Shown piece by piece: positions 35,436 through 47,208 of a stretch of DNA of 64,000 nucleotides. The notes below the pieces were generated by a model. It saw only the letters and a list, made by a program, of their open reading frames with translations, did not search any database and was not told the DNA's origin. This DNA is from Eustoma russellianum (lineage: Eukaryota; Streptophyta; Magnoliopsida; Gentianales; Gentianaceae), in the NCBI GenBank assembly GCA_036186865.1, contig AP025043.1:37016539-37080538 (forward strand). Direction: 5' to 3'. Each line of letters begins with the position of its first letter. The stretch's first letter is position 1. A program made the position numbers and the translations under genes.

Positions 35436-36371
35436 TCATTCATCTGGATGTAATGACGCTGAAGGCGAGAAAGTCAAAGAGATATCTGATTCTGTATCAC
35501 TTTTGCATTCCGCAACATTTGCATCTTGCGGAGTCTTCCTTTTCTTCTTCAGCTTTCGACAGTCTTTCTTCCAGTGCCCTTTCTCATGACAGAAAGCAAA
35601 CTCGTCTTTGGCAACGTCTCGGCTTTTGGTCTTAGACCTTTCTCCTCTCCCTTTTGTTTTGCTTTGCTGACGACCTCTTGCCACCAATGCTTCTTCTGAT
35701 GTCATTGATTTGTTTTTCATCTTATCCTGTTTTCTTAATACATGACTATACAAAGCAGAACAAACATCATCTAACGACACATTCTCTTTCCCATGAAGTA
35801 AAGTAGTTTTCAAATATCCAAATTCATCTGGAAGAGACGATAACAACATCAAAGCCAGATCTTCATCCTCAAATTTTACATCTAAATTCAGTATGCCTGC
35901 TACTAATTGATTAAACATAGTGATATGTTCATTCATTGTAGTACCTGGTTAGTAATCAAATCAGAACAGTCTTTTCTTTATAAGGAGCTTGTTCTGACCA
36001 TTCTTTTTCAGAAACTTGTCCTCCAATGCCTTCCACAGTTTGAGTGCAGAAGTTTCACTCTTGAAAGCATACTTCTGCTCTCTGGACAGGCATGATCGAA
36101 TAGTTCTGCATGAAAACCGATTGATGATACTTCAGTCTTTATCCTCTATCTCTTCTGGTTTCTTTCCTTCAATAGCAATATCAAGACCCTGTTGGAAAAG
36201 AGAGTCCAAGACCTCTCCTTGCCACATGCCGAAATGACCAGTACCATCAAATATTCCCACTGCCAATTTCAAACTAGACATCGGGAACCTCGACCATGAT
36301 GATGAGGAGTCCGATACCCCCGACGGAATATTTGAGATAACATCTTTTGCTTCTTGATCTTTAGATGCCAT
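35436..36371 (-). pseudogene. element 2 gag
   Basis: N-terminal part from ATG 36371 (KLAVGIFDGTGHFGMWQGEV) and C-terminal part (35936-35436) with LLSSLPDEF and a zinc knuckle FAFCHEKGHWKKDC whose first Cys is replaced by Phe. Broken near 36131 and 35937. Confidence 0.85.
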
Positions 36372-36450
36372 TACAGACTCAATATATAGTATTCAATATT
36401 ACAACAAATTGCAGACAGCCCAAGGGCGAACCTTTGGCTCTCATACCACG

Positions 36451-36845
36451 TGTTGGGAAAATCGAGTATTTTTCCCACTACGACAACACAACTGTGAAAT
36501 GCATCAGTTCAGAACAAATGAATTGGACAGAACACTAACAAAACTACCCGACAAATAATATTGAATACTATACTTTAACAGAAAAGAAAACAGTAAAAAA
36601 CAATAAATAGAACAGAATAATAAAAGAGATAAAGAGAGAAACACACTCGAATGCTTTGCCAATAGAGTTCAGCCAAGATAGCTTGATCTCCGAGAACTAG
36701 TAGACTGTTTGCTTCTATTTATATATAGAAGAAGAATAGAAGTTTTTAGGATGATTTAAATAAGAGTGGAAGAGGAGATTATTTATAACTCTCAATCTCT
36801 CCTCCAATTTAATACATACCTGATGTGGTATAAAAAATTTACCCA
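36451..36845 (-). repeat. element 2 5' LTR
   Basis: Repeat of 31833-32229. Its outer end lies 7 bp before the ATG of the PPR fragment. Primer site complement at about 36436-36449. Confidence 0.85.
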
Positions 36846-36852
36846 AGGGACT

Positions 36853-37291
36853 ATGGCTGCGCGTTCAATCTACCTCTATTTCTCCAGGTAACTTGATTCA
36901 AATCATCATTTCTCTCCATCCCATCTTTTGTTTATCTTCTTTCTTTGCATTTGAAACCCCCCAGTTATAAAGCTTTCAATTTGTGAGCCTTGGTAGAAAT
37001 GCAAGTAGAGAGAAGAGGAGTTTGCTGCGGTCTTTTGCGTCGAGAAATGAAGTCAGTTATCTAAACGATGAAAATGATTATGATAGATATTCTGGAAATG
37101 GAAAAAGTGATGATGATTTAAAGAGTAGGCTTTTGAGGATCAGACTCCCTAAAAGAAGTGCCACCAATGTGATCCAGAGATGGGTTTGCGAGGGCCATAA
37201 TGTTAATATTTCCGAACTCCGGCATATCTCTAAGGAATTCGGGGTCTTTTCTATAGAATGCATTTTTTTTAATACTCTTGGTCTTGCTTAA
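36853..37291 (+). pseudogene. truncated PPR protein gene (first exons)
   Basis: Exon 1 (36853-36887) encodes MAARSIYLYFS. A 100 bp GT-AG intron follows (36888-36987). Exon 2 (36988-37291) restores the frame with LGRNASREKRSLLRSFASRN. Its end (KSRLLRIRLPKRSATNVIQ, then ISELRHISKEFG) is the conserved N-terminal segment of mitochondrial P-class PPR proteins of the At4g02820 type. After that the sequence loses similarity and stops after 113 residues in total. No PPR repeats appear before copia element 3, so the gene is cut off or has a very long intron. Promoter and leader are displaced by element 2. Confidence 0.65.
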
Positions 37292-38161
37292 TTCTTATAA
37301 AGGTTTGGTTTGTGCTATTACAATAAAGAAATCAACTTAGCTGAATAGAAATTTATGATCCAAATGGGAATTTTATGATTCCTTTTATGAAGTTGTCGGT
37401 GAAGTCTTTGAAGTTATGGACACTTCATTTTTGCCAGATAAGTAAGGGAGTTTTTCTCTCCCATGTAGTAGTGAGTAGTTGGGGGAGTTCCTCTATATAT
37501 ACATATTTTTTGTGGTTTTGATTTTTACAAACATGTTTCACCATGTTTCATGGGTGGCACGCTCCACCATTGCTGTGTTTTAAAAGGGGTGAAAAGTTGT
37601 TAGGATTGGATAAAGAAAATGCTTGCAAAACCTGAACTGTCAAATATCTTAGTTGTAAAGATAAGTTACAGAGATAACTCCGAACAGAGAGTTTATTTGC
37701 CTTTCTCCTTCGAAAAGTTAGATGGAATTGTTTGATTATTGGAAGCAAATTGAAAGTCTGCTTGTTGTAGCTTTCCTTTTTCTTTTTAAATCAAAATGTA
37801 TGTTAGTTAGCCGCTTTATGATTCTGAACATTGGATGCTAATTCTTGAATCAACAAAAAAAATCCAAGAATGTAATTCTCCGTCTTTATGAACCCTTATC
37901 GGAGTAATATCACCGCCCTTGTGCACCTATCTGTTTTATAAAGTTCAAATCATTGGATTCTGAACATGTGAAAACAGTGCTGGCCTCGAGCGTTTTCTAC
38001 AATGTGCCTATTTGCCCTTAACATCTATGGAGCATTTGAAGGGTATACCGCTACTGAGATTGGATATAGATGGACATGACTTTCCCTTGAAACTCATATG
38101 GATTTGCAAATCTTGCTTATAGTTGTCTTGAAGGACTTTCTGTTATACCCGTGTCCAGGGG
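37292..38161. other. intergenic between PPR fragment and element 3
   Basis: Could hold decayed downstream PPR gene sequence. No motif or splice-consistent exon was recognised. Confidence 0.35.
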
Positions 38162-38166
38162 ATAAC

Positions 38167-38424
38167 TGAAGAATAAACGGATTCGAACACAACACGTATA
38201 AAGCACAACTCACTTTATCAATATTCGGAAAATAACTCAAAACCGAACTAGTACTTGCCGCCACACCAATGGTTCGGCCGACCCCTGTTATATAGACTCA
38301 CTAGTCTAGACAAAACCTTAACCTAATAGGAATAGATAAATATCAATAAGGAAATAAACTTAACCTTAAACTCCTACTACCTAGGAGATTCCTAATCCTT
38401 ATCTACTAAGGAAATTATCCAACA
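38167..38424 (-). repeat. element 3 3' LTR
   Basis: TGAAGAATAAACGG to TTATCCAACA. The polypurine tract on the minus strand is AAGGGGGAGA (38426-38435). Confidence 0.95.
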
Positions 38425-39592
38425 ATCTCCCCCTTAATTTCCGATTGTAACCTCGGAAGGTCTTCCACGCCAAGCAAACTTCGCATCTCTTTGAACTTCG
38501 TCCGCGCCAACGGTTTTGTCAAGATATCCGCTTTTTGCCCGTCGCCACTCACATACTACATCTCGATCAATCCATTCTCAACGCACTCTCGAATGAAGTG
38601 ATATCTCGTATGTATGTGCTTGCTCCTTCCATGAAACACGGGGTTCTTCGAAGTACAATGAATAACGAAGGCATCCAACCAACCTTCGGTAGTGTGTAGC
38701 GTCAACTACATCATCCCCTTCGGCCTTGGTGAGTTTTGTGCAGGGATCCATAGGAATGTGTGATGCATTGCAATCAAGTAAACCCGCTTCCTTAAGTATC
38801 CTTAATGCATAACCTTCTTGCTCAACGTAATGCTGTCACTTGCTTGGATAACCTCAATGCCGAGATAGTATGTTAGATGACCCAAATCGGCCATCTCAAA
38901 CTTCTTTGCCATGTCTTGCTTGAATTCCTTAATAAGAGTTGCGTTTGTCCCAGTTACAAATAGATCATCAACATAAACGACTATTATAAGAAAAGCTTTG
39001 TCCCTCGTTTTCTTATAAACCGACCTCTCCTTAGTGCATCGTACAAAATTCAAACCCTTTAAGATCTCATCTAGCTTCGTATTCCAACACCTCGGTGCTT
39101 GACGTAAACCATATAAAGACTTTGAAAGCCTATAGACTTTATCTTCCTCTCCTCTCCTTTCAAAGCCTTCGGGTTGCGTCACATATACTTGTTCTTTTAA
39201 CTCGCCATGTAAAAAGGCCGTCTTAACATCCAAGTGATGAATCTCCCAACCATAAGACATGGCCAAAGCAACAAGTAACCGAATGGTCTCAATACGTTCA
39301 CGGGTGCGAAAACTTCATCATAGTCAATGCCAAATTTCTGAACGTACCCCTTTGCCACTAGACGAGCCTTGTACTTGTTTATAGAGCCATCGGCGTGTTT
39401 TTTGATCTTGAACACCCACTTCAACCCTATTGGCTTAACACCTTCGGGTTTGTCTACTAGCACCCAAGTCTCGTTTTTGTTGATGGAATCTATTTCATTC
39501 TTCATGGCAATCATCCATTCCTTCGAATCTTTTGCTTTAACAAAAGTTCTCGGCTCGTTATCAACCATCAAGGACACATCATCATCATCCAT
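38425..39592 (-). pseudogene. element 3 RT and deleted RNase H
   Basis: RT from WVLVDKPEGVKPIG (39480s) through HHLDVKTAFLHGELKEQVYV, SLYGLRQAPR and YVDD to LGHLTYYLGIEV (about 38850). A frameshift joins the two RT parts near 39260. The RNase H is mostly missing. Only its C-terminal piece (HGRSKHIHTRYHFIREC-like, about 38640-38450) remains, fused after a deletion near 38680-38800. Confidence 0.88.
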
Positions 39593-42398
39593 ATATGAAG
39601 CGAGAACATAATCATCAAGGTACTTAGGTTGGGTCTTGGGTCAGCTTGATTTGCATGGAGGAGGATCAATTTCTTCCGTAATGGGCAGTTTTGTCTCGGA
39701 CGCACCATGCGGACGGCTCGTGTCCGCAGATTGACTGGCGGGAGATGGCTCGCCGAACCGAGGTCATCCGGCCTGGGACTGGTCACGGCCGGTTGTTGTG
39801 ACGCCTCGGGCGGAGGGATGAGGTCCGGCGTTGTGGATAGATGTACTGGTCCGTTGCCTTCATCAAGTGTATTACGACATACAACTTGAAACATGCCCGG
39901 TGCCTTCGATATCTTGTGTCCCTGTACATCCCACTTCCAACCAACACTTTCATCAAAGATTACATTGCGGCTAACATAAATTCTCCTTGTCTTTGGATCA
40001 TAAAGACGATACCTCTTTGTACCCGGTTCGGTCTCAAGATGGACCAAAGGTCGAGCCCTATCCTCCAACTTCTTCAAATGATGCGCCTCATTTTTGGCAT
40101 AGGCAAGGCACCCAAAAACTCTTATGTGATGAAGACTTGGTTTTTCTCTTTTATGCATCTCATATGGTGTCTTATTTTGTAAGGCTCTCGTAGGAAGACG
40201 GTTAATCAAATAAGTTGATTGTCAAACCGCTTCTCCCCACATATAATTAGGCACACTCATAGCTTTCAAGATACTTCTCGTCATCTCCATTAATGTCCGA
40301 TTATGGCGTTCTATGACACCATTTTGTTGAGGCGAATATGGAGTCGTCAAATGCCGTACTATCCCCTTCTCTTCACAAAAAGTGTTGAACACGATAGAGG
40401 TGAACTCCCCTCCTTTATCGGAACAAAACACTTTTACATCTTTTGAAGTGACTTTTTCGGCCATTACAATAAACTTCTTGAAGGCTTCAAATGATTCACT
40501 CTTTTCCTTTAACAAATAAGACCACATATATCGTGAGTAATCATCAATAAACACAAACACATTCTTATTTCTGCCAAGTGAGCTGGGTGAGATAGGGCCA
40601 AGCAAATCTCCATACACGAGGTCCACGGGGGCAGCTGCGCGAAACCTTGTTTTGGGAGGAAAAGGAAGTCTTGACTGCTTGCCCACAAGGCACAATTCAC
40701 ATATCCGATTTTCAATGTCTAAGTAAGGCAGTCCACGCACAATTTCTTTCCTTTTCATATTCTTTAATGTCTCGAAATTAACATGGCCAAGGCGTGCGTG
40801 CCACTTCCATGCTTCTTCATCAATCTAACTTTGAAGACATGTTGGAACACCCGGTTGAATGTTGATTTTGTATAACCGATTCGGACTCTTTGATAACTTC
40901 ATCAACAATCGGCCCTCCTTGTCGAATAGTGACAAGATTTCGCCTTTCATACTCACCTCACATCCGGCCTCGGTTGCTTGCCCGAGACTAATTATGTTGC
41001 TCCGCAACTCTGGTATAAAGTAGACTCCGCGAAGCAAACGTTGCTCGCCCGATTTTCCTTGAAGAATTATTGAACCCTTTCCTTTAATCTCAACACAAGA
41101 TCCATCTCCAAATCTCACCTTGCCTTTTATTTTTTCATTCATCTCGGAGAAATAAGATCTATTCCCCGACATATGATTGCTTGCTCCGTTATTAAGATAT
41201 CACACGTGATCTTCAAAAGGTTGAGTAGTCAACTTACTCGGCATCAAGTTCTTCTCATTTAAATTAATCTCTTGGGGTTGGTGAGTCACAACTTCATGCA
41301 CAAAGACGGTCTCGTCAATGTCATGTCCATCGGCCATGAGAGCATCACCCGGCCTTGCTCTCTTTTCGAGGCACTTGCTCGTGAAGTGTCTCAGTTTCTC
41401 ACATCGAAAGCATATTAATTTCGAACGGTCCCTCTTTGATTTCCCTCTGCCTTTTCCGCCGTTAGAGTGCGCGTCGAAGGCGTTGGGCTCAGCTTGCTGT
41501 CGATCGGACCAACCGTCGCAGCCTTTTCCCCGGCTGCGGCCTCTACCACGTGCCCCACGGCCTCGACTCTTTTGATCCAAAGACCCTCATTGTTCCCCGG
41601 TGTTAGTATATAAGAGAGTATTTTGAGGAGTCGAATTAATAGTCTCTTCATTAATCCGTTCCTCATATGCTTTCAAACGACCAACCACGTCCTCGAAGTC
41701 GATTTTGTTCAAGTCCAATTCTTGTTCAAGTGACGCAATGATGTGTATAAACTTCGATCTTGGCAAACCATTAAGGAATTTCTTGACCATCTTGGAGTCA
41801 TCTAGGGGCTGCCCAAGAGAGGCTGATCTTGCGGAGATCTCGGCCAACTTTTCGGCAAATATATCAATAGTATCTGTTTCTCCCATCTCAAGCCTATCAA
41901 ACTCAGCGGTTAGGGTTTGGAGCCGCGCCTCCTTCACTCTATCCGAACCTAGATGTCGCGTTTATATGGTCTCCCAAATTCTTTTAGATGTTTCTTGATG
42001 GCCAACTTGCAAGATCATGTTTTCAGGGATGGCTTGAAACAAGAGAGCAATGACGATATCATTCTTGTCTGGATCATCCGAACCTGGATCAATCGTATCC
42101 CACACCTTATGAACTCTTAGAACGATCTTTATTCACATAGTCCACACGGTATAATTGGTCGGAGAAAGCATCGGGCATTGTACGGCTGTAGAGCCGACCT
42201 CCCTGCCTCGCGCATCGGATGTTGCGCTCGGAAGCCGTGTGCTGGTCTCGCCGGTTTCACTCATGGAGATGTGTTTTTCGGTCCCTTACCACTCGGCCGA
42301 AGCAGTCTATGCCCCTTTGAGACTTCGGTCGACTTCTCACAATCGGGTCCTTCTCGGTTTTTTTATAACGCGTTGTTGTGTTGAAGATCATGAATCTT
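39568..42398 (-). pseudogene. element 3 gag, protease and integrase
   Basis: Gag starts near 42327 (MSETGETSTRL) and has in-frame stops after NYTVWTM and IWETI. The zinc knuckle CFRCEKLRHFTSKC (near 41405) has Arg for the usual Gly. The protease active site reads NGAS instead of DTGAS-like, losing the catalytic Asp. Integrase follows with CELCLVGKQSR, SDKGGEF and NGVIERHNR (40758-40222) and its C-terminal part (40209-39568). Confidence 0.85.
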
Positions 42399-42530
42399 CA
42401 ACGATGATTTAATGAATCCGGCTATGTTGATATGAAGAACACGGTAGCCTCCTCCCGGTATCAACCTTAACACGGCAACCCTACCACAGTGGCTCCTCCC
42501 TCTGCAAACAACCTTGGCCCTGATACCAAT

Positions 42531-42788
42531 TGAAGTATAAACGGATTCGAACACGACACGTATAAAGCACAGCTCACTTTATCAATATTCGAAAAATAAC
42601 TCAAAACCGAACTAGTACTTGCCGCCACACCAATGGTTCGGCCGACCCCTATTATATAGACTCACTAGTCTAGACAAAACCTTAACCTAATAGGAATAGA
42701 TAAATATCAATAAGGAAATAAACTTAACCTTAAACTCCTACTACCTAGGAGATTCATAATCCTTATCTACTAAGGAAATTATCCAACA
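42531..42788 (-). repeat. element 3 5' LTR
   Basis: TGAAGTATAAACGG to TTATCCAACA, 258 bp. Confidence 0.95.
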
Positions 42789-42793
42789 ATAAC

Positions 42794-43399
42794 TACAAAA
42801 GCTTACAATACCTATCCTAATTAGAATAGAAAAAGGATAAAGAAAAGAATAGAATTTTAATACAAATTCAAATCCTAAATACCCTAGAATTCTACCTAAC
42901 CTTAGCATATATCTATACACAAATAGCAAAATCCATACTATTCCGTCTCTTCTCTCAAATCGGACGCCATGCTGCTTTCTCTCGAGCAATAATGCCGCCA
43001 CCATAATTTCCCCAAACATTAAACCTTTGGCCAGCAGCGTGATTTTCCAAAATTAGCAGCAATTTGGTCACAGTACATAGGAAGGAAATTCAACCCATTA
43101 TTCATCCTTCAAAATTCAACAACAGGCAGCACCGATATTTGCCCAAAATTATACTTCACTCTTCCTATTTTAAAATAATAGGTTGCCCTCCATAAACTTC
43201 ACAACATGCAGCCGACGTATTTTCCTCCAGAATTCAACAAATTCTGCCGACAGCATTAAGGCAAAACTCATGTGATTCTCAATCCGTTCTTCGCCTAGTA
43301 CGTTTAATCGTAACATAAGGCAAGTATCCTTGTTATATTTGCTATGTTTTTCTAACGTTATCATGCTATTTTTTTATCAAATTGGATCATGCATACGTA
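42794..43399. other. intergenic, nothing supported
   Basis: Flank of the element 3 target site, AT-rich. No gene or repeat was assigned. Confidence 0.35.
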
Positions 43400-44246
43400 G
43401 TAGTGATTTGCATAGATGTTTGACTATACATATGTAATTGTTGTATTTATGTATCGATTATGTGTACATGTACAAAGATGGAATAATCTTTATGATGATG
43501 ATGTATATGAGTCCTTAGTAGAAAGATGAATATATATGAATGTTGTACGTTGATGTCACTGGCCGAAAGAAAAAGAAAAGAAGGAAAATTGATGAAGGCA
43601 TATTAGTATATAGGTAAAGATTGGTTGTTGTCGTTGCTGCATGATGTTTATTTATTCTCTGTGTTTTCGTTAACCGTGTGAATGTAAGTTTTTTTTATTT
43701 TATGTATTTTCGTTTTCCGTGTGTGCATGGAGGATATTTATTTTATGTGTTTTCTGTTTCTTTAACTGTGTGTGCATGTATGTTATTTTATTTTGTGTTT
43801 CCTTTCTCTTAAATTGTGTGTGCATATGTTGTGTGATAATCCATGCCTGAGTTGTTTTTTTGTTGCCGTCGAAATTGGGTAAGAAAAAGGAAAGGAAAAA
43901 TAAGATGCTGAGAAAAACAAGTGTTCTGTGTGTGATGGCTTGATTTGTGTATAAAATATATATAATTTACATGTTTGAGGAATCGTACATGTCAATGTAA
44001 ATTGCTAATTTCTTTTGCACGTTGAGGCTGTGGGTTCAGGAATAGATAGAATTTTATACTTGAATGCAGGATATATAAGTGTTAAGTTGTGGGTGCATAT
44101 GCCTGAGTGTTGGTTAAATTACTATGCATATAGCCAAATTGTCTGTATGCTGTGGCACAACTCACTTTCGGCTAATGGGTGGTGTGTTGAAGTTATATTT
44201 ATATATGTGTAGGAATTACTAAATTGTTGTGTGAATGAAGTGTGGG

Positions 44247-44395
44247 GGTGAAACGTGTAAGTATAAGCGTGTATATGTACGTGTATGGGCGCGGGCATAT
44301 ATGTGTGTATATTTATATGTTACGCGTAAGTATGAGCACGTATATGCACATGTATGGGCGTGAGCATATACGTGGTTATACTTACACGTGGATGG
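44247..44395. repeat. tandem duplication, about 75 bp unit
   Basis: CGTGTAAGTATAAGCGTGTATATG and a diverged second copy with CGCGTAAGTATGAGCACGTA, both followed by TGTATGGGCG and GCATATA. Confidence 0.7.
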
Positions 44396-44439
44396 TAAAT
44401 TAGAATTAAATATGGAATTAAAGTGATAAACAGAAAAGT

Positions 44440-44705
44440 AGAAATGGATACCGCATATGGATGCCGCTAGGGGTAACCACATATGGGCATGTATATTGCA
44501 TATGGATGACGCTAGGGGTAACCGCATATGGGTATCAGGAAAGGATATCGCATATGGACACCACTAGGGGTAACCGCATATGGGTATGGATATCGCATAT
44601 GGATGCCGCTAGGGGTAACCGCATATGGATGCCGTAAGGGGTAACCGCATATGGATATCAGAAATGGATATCAATAGGGATACCGTAAGGGGCAATTGCC
44701 TATGA
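44440..44705. repeat. minisatellite with CGCATATGG / TAGGGGTAACC units
   Basis: Five or six repeats of roughly 35-65 bp built from GGATATCGCATATGGATG, CCGCTAGGGGTAACC and GCATATGGGTAT. Confidence 0.9.
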
Positions 44706-45419
44706 TATCGGAAAATGGAAATGAAATATGGAAATGAAAACGAATATGAAATGGAAACAGAAATGGATAAATGGTTGTTGAGTCGTTGCATTCATTAGTT
44801 TGGAAAGTTGCATCACAGTTTTGTTTATACCGACTTATGTGTGCGATGACTTAGCTGCGTGTGCTTTACGTGTTTGATTGTACAAGAAGGGTGAAAAGGT
44901 AAATTTATTTGCAAGGAGAAGCATGCTATTTTACATTATGTCATTTATATATTTTCTTTACACTTGCTTCTCCATGTATGATCCCGTAGTAAATATAGTC
45001 GGGCTACTTGCGGGCGATGTATGTTGCTCACCCCCCTCTACCAATCAGTTTTGCAGATAGACATGTAAATGAGTTAGCAGACCATGGAAGATCGAGATTG
45101 GAGATTTTGAGATTGAGGATATTCGAATGAGACTCTCGAGGATTTAGTTGAGGCAGTTATTTCAATATTCGAGGTTTATGTATTTTGGAGTTTAGTGTTT
45201 ATATACATTTGACCATTGTATCGATTTAGAATTCACTAGACATTGTTTAATGATGCTGATTATTTTATCGAGGGTTTTTAGTTCATAATGTTTCTGCTGA
45301 TATCGATTTGCGTTACCTTGATGACGTGTAATTAAATTGTATCGACACCTTGTATTCTCCTTAGTGAAATACGACGGGTGAGTCGTTTCGAATACTAGGG
45401 CTCAGGACGGGTCGCTACA

Positions 45420-45664
45420 CTGTCATTGGCTTCAGTTCCAGAAGTGGTAAAACAGGGGCCAGAAAAACTCTATTTCCTTCTCCAATCTGCTTTTCTATTT
45501 TTCCATGATAAAGTATGATTTGTTCAACTAGTGCAGCACAGGGTGAGACCAGAAGCAAGGGTGTCTTTAAGATATTTAAGGAAAACTCTAGAAATATGCC
45601 CAATGCAGGAGACTGCAATTGATTATGTCACCATTTGGGAGGCACTCTTTCATCTCACATTGAC
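45420..45664. other. possible host-gene fragment
   Basis: The sequence is less AT-rich than its surroundings. Open stretches occur on both strands (plus strand PEVVKQGPEKLYFLLQSAF; minus strand 45618-45415). The family was not recognised, and it may be only the gypsy LTR target site. Confidence 0.25.
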
Positions 45665-45975
45665 TTTCCATTTTGAATGGAGTCAATGACACACTTTTTT
45701 TTTTGATTTTGAAATATGATAGAATAAAACAAAATGACTCACTAAATTGATTGTGTTTCTTATATTGTGAAGTAGCAATTTATGGACACAGTTTAACGCA
45801 ATTTTCATTATGGGTCATCGGGAAACAACCTCTGTGTGTTTATAACACATGGGTATGGTTGCGTACATCCGACCCTTCCTACCCCACCATAGACGAGAGC
45901 TTCTAAAACAATGACCCTTCCTACCCCACCATAGACGAGAGCTTCTAAAACAATTGGGTAATGTTGGTGCTGCTA
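45665..45975 (+). mobile_element. SINE-A copy with internal 42 bp duplication
   Basis: Full family sequence from TTTCCATTTTGAATGGAG to TTGGGTAATGTTG. The segment GACCCTTCCTACCCC...ACAAT is exactly doubled (45871-45912 and 45913-45954). Confidence 0.85.
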
Positions 45976-46261
45976 TTGATCTCTCATTGCTTGCTCTATT
46001 CTACCGTTTGCTTGCTGATCCAATGTATTACTTTTTTTTCCTTTTTGAAAGGTATCCAATGTATTACTTGAGACGTGAATATGTTTACATGATGGATTAT
46101 TGTGTCCCTTCCACTGACCTCTTCTTTATTATTTGTAATATATTTGCAAGTTCTGAGTCTTATTAGTTACCTCCATCATCTATCTAACATCCTTATTTAT
46201 TAATTTCTTTGTTTTCCCTGTTTCAAAAATTCGTTTTTCTGTCTTAAGGTTTTGGTTCCTG

Positions 46262-46425
46262 CTCATGCGACAAATATAGAGCGTTTTTGGTGCACTAGCC
46301 TTTCGCGTTTGTACAGAATCTGGGAAGGGGTCGAATCGCTTTGCGATGTGATATACACAGCTTTACCATACTATTTTTTGTGTAAGAGACTGTTTCTGCG
46401 GTTCAAATCCATACGACAACTATAA
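46262..46425 (-). mobile_element. Au-like SINE copy
   Basis: The reverse complement shows GGATTTGAACCGCAGAAAC, TGTATATCACATCGC, GACCCCTTCCCAGATTC and a TAGTGCACC end, the order of Au SINE. Confidence 0.65.
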
Positions 46426-47021
46426 AAATATCCTAAATGATGCAAAATAAAAAAATGATAAAAAAGACTACTATTATAAAATAGACCTTTTTTTTAAACC
46501 TACGTTTACGTGCAACATGTCATTTAAAGTGACGCCTTCATGGACGTCTGGAATCATTTTAGGGGATGCCTAAATTCTGCTTCTGTTTTTTTTTTTCATT
46601 TGTTTAGAGGTAGGACTAGGGTTGTCTCCATATATATTACTTATCAAAATTCTCATCTCAGTTCATGGAGAAAATCCATACTAACGAGTTAATGTAATAA
46701 ACTTATAATTAATCCTAACGGTTAGACCAAGTATTCTATTCTTTCTAAAAATATTGTTACAGTTAACTAATAAAAAATGCATTATATAAAAGGTGAACTA
46801 ACACAATATTTTTATAAAATAAAGACGCGTTATTTTTTTCCTCTTTTCCTGGATATTATGAGCCGGCAATCCGTACATGGACGTTTATGTTGGAGCGGCA
46901 TAATTTAATGATGGCGAATATTGCCAGAATACGAGGGTACAACTAAATTCATTATTTTACAGCAAGGAGGGGACATGGTCACGTGTACCATAATCTAACT
47001 CCCTTCTCACACCTATTCGGG

Positions 47022-47202
47022 TGGATAGGATCCCCTTACCGCAAAGGAGTACGGTGACGCGTGACCGCGCGACACGTGTCACCAAGGGGGATGGTGAGGC
47101 TAGATAAGGGTCATCCGCATCTAGCCTCACCACCCTCTTTGATGCCACGTGTCGTGCGGTCACAAAATGGGTGAAGAAAGTGGGGTTAGGAGATCACAAC
47201 CC
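47022..47202. mobile_element. Mutator-like foldback MITE, copy 5
   Basis: 181 bp, flanked by the perfect 9 bp repeat CTATTCGGG (47013-47021 and 47203-47211). Both arms carry an intact CACGTG. The right TSD overlaps the first bases of a Harbinger-like MITE. Confidence 0.92.
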
Positions 47203-47208
47203 CTATTC

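Larger units (their letters stand above)
31833..36845 (-). mobile_element. copia element 2, degenerate
   Basis: About 5.0 kb on the minus strand. Directly repeated LTRs of about 395 bp begin TGTTGGGAAAAT at 31833 and 36451. The primer site beside the 5' LTR reads TGGTATGAGAGCC (one mismatch to the tRNA-iMet type). The possible flanking repeat is GAGAC against GGGAC. All domains are present but broken into about nine frames. Tnt1/Tork-like by gag and integrase wording (tentative). Confidence 0.9.
38162..42793 (-). mobile_element. copia element 3, structurally complete
   Basis: 38167-42788 with two 258 bp LTRs that differ at six positions by eye. It is flanked by the 5 bp repeat ATAAC (38162-38166 and 42789-42793). 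The primer site beside the 5' LTR reads TGGTATCAGGGCC (one mismatch to tRNA-iMet). Gag, protease, integrase and RT are recognisable. RNase H carries an internal deletion. Ale-like wording (NIISLGQ) is tentative. Confidence 0.95.
43400..45419 (-). repeat. Ty3/gypsy-type LTR (solo or truncated), reverse strand
   Basis: Ends CAGGACGGGTCGCTACA, whose reverse complement TGTAGCGACCCGTCCTG is the typical start of chromovirus-type LTRs. It contains two families of internal tandem repeats. The left boundary is not defined and no internal gag-pol was seen. Confidence 0.5.

Noticed and set aside
43400..45419. Possible solo LTR with 5 bp TSD CTGTC
   Set aside because: No second CTGTC at a plausible left boundary was found, so TSD and length are not claimed.
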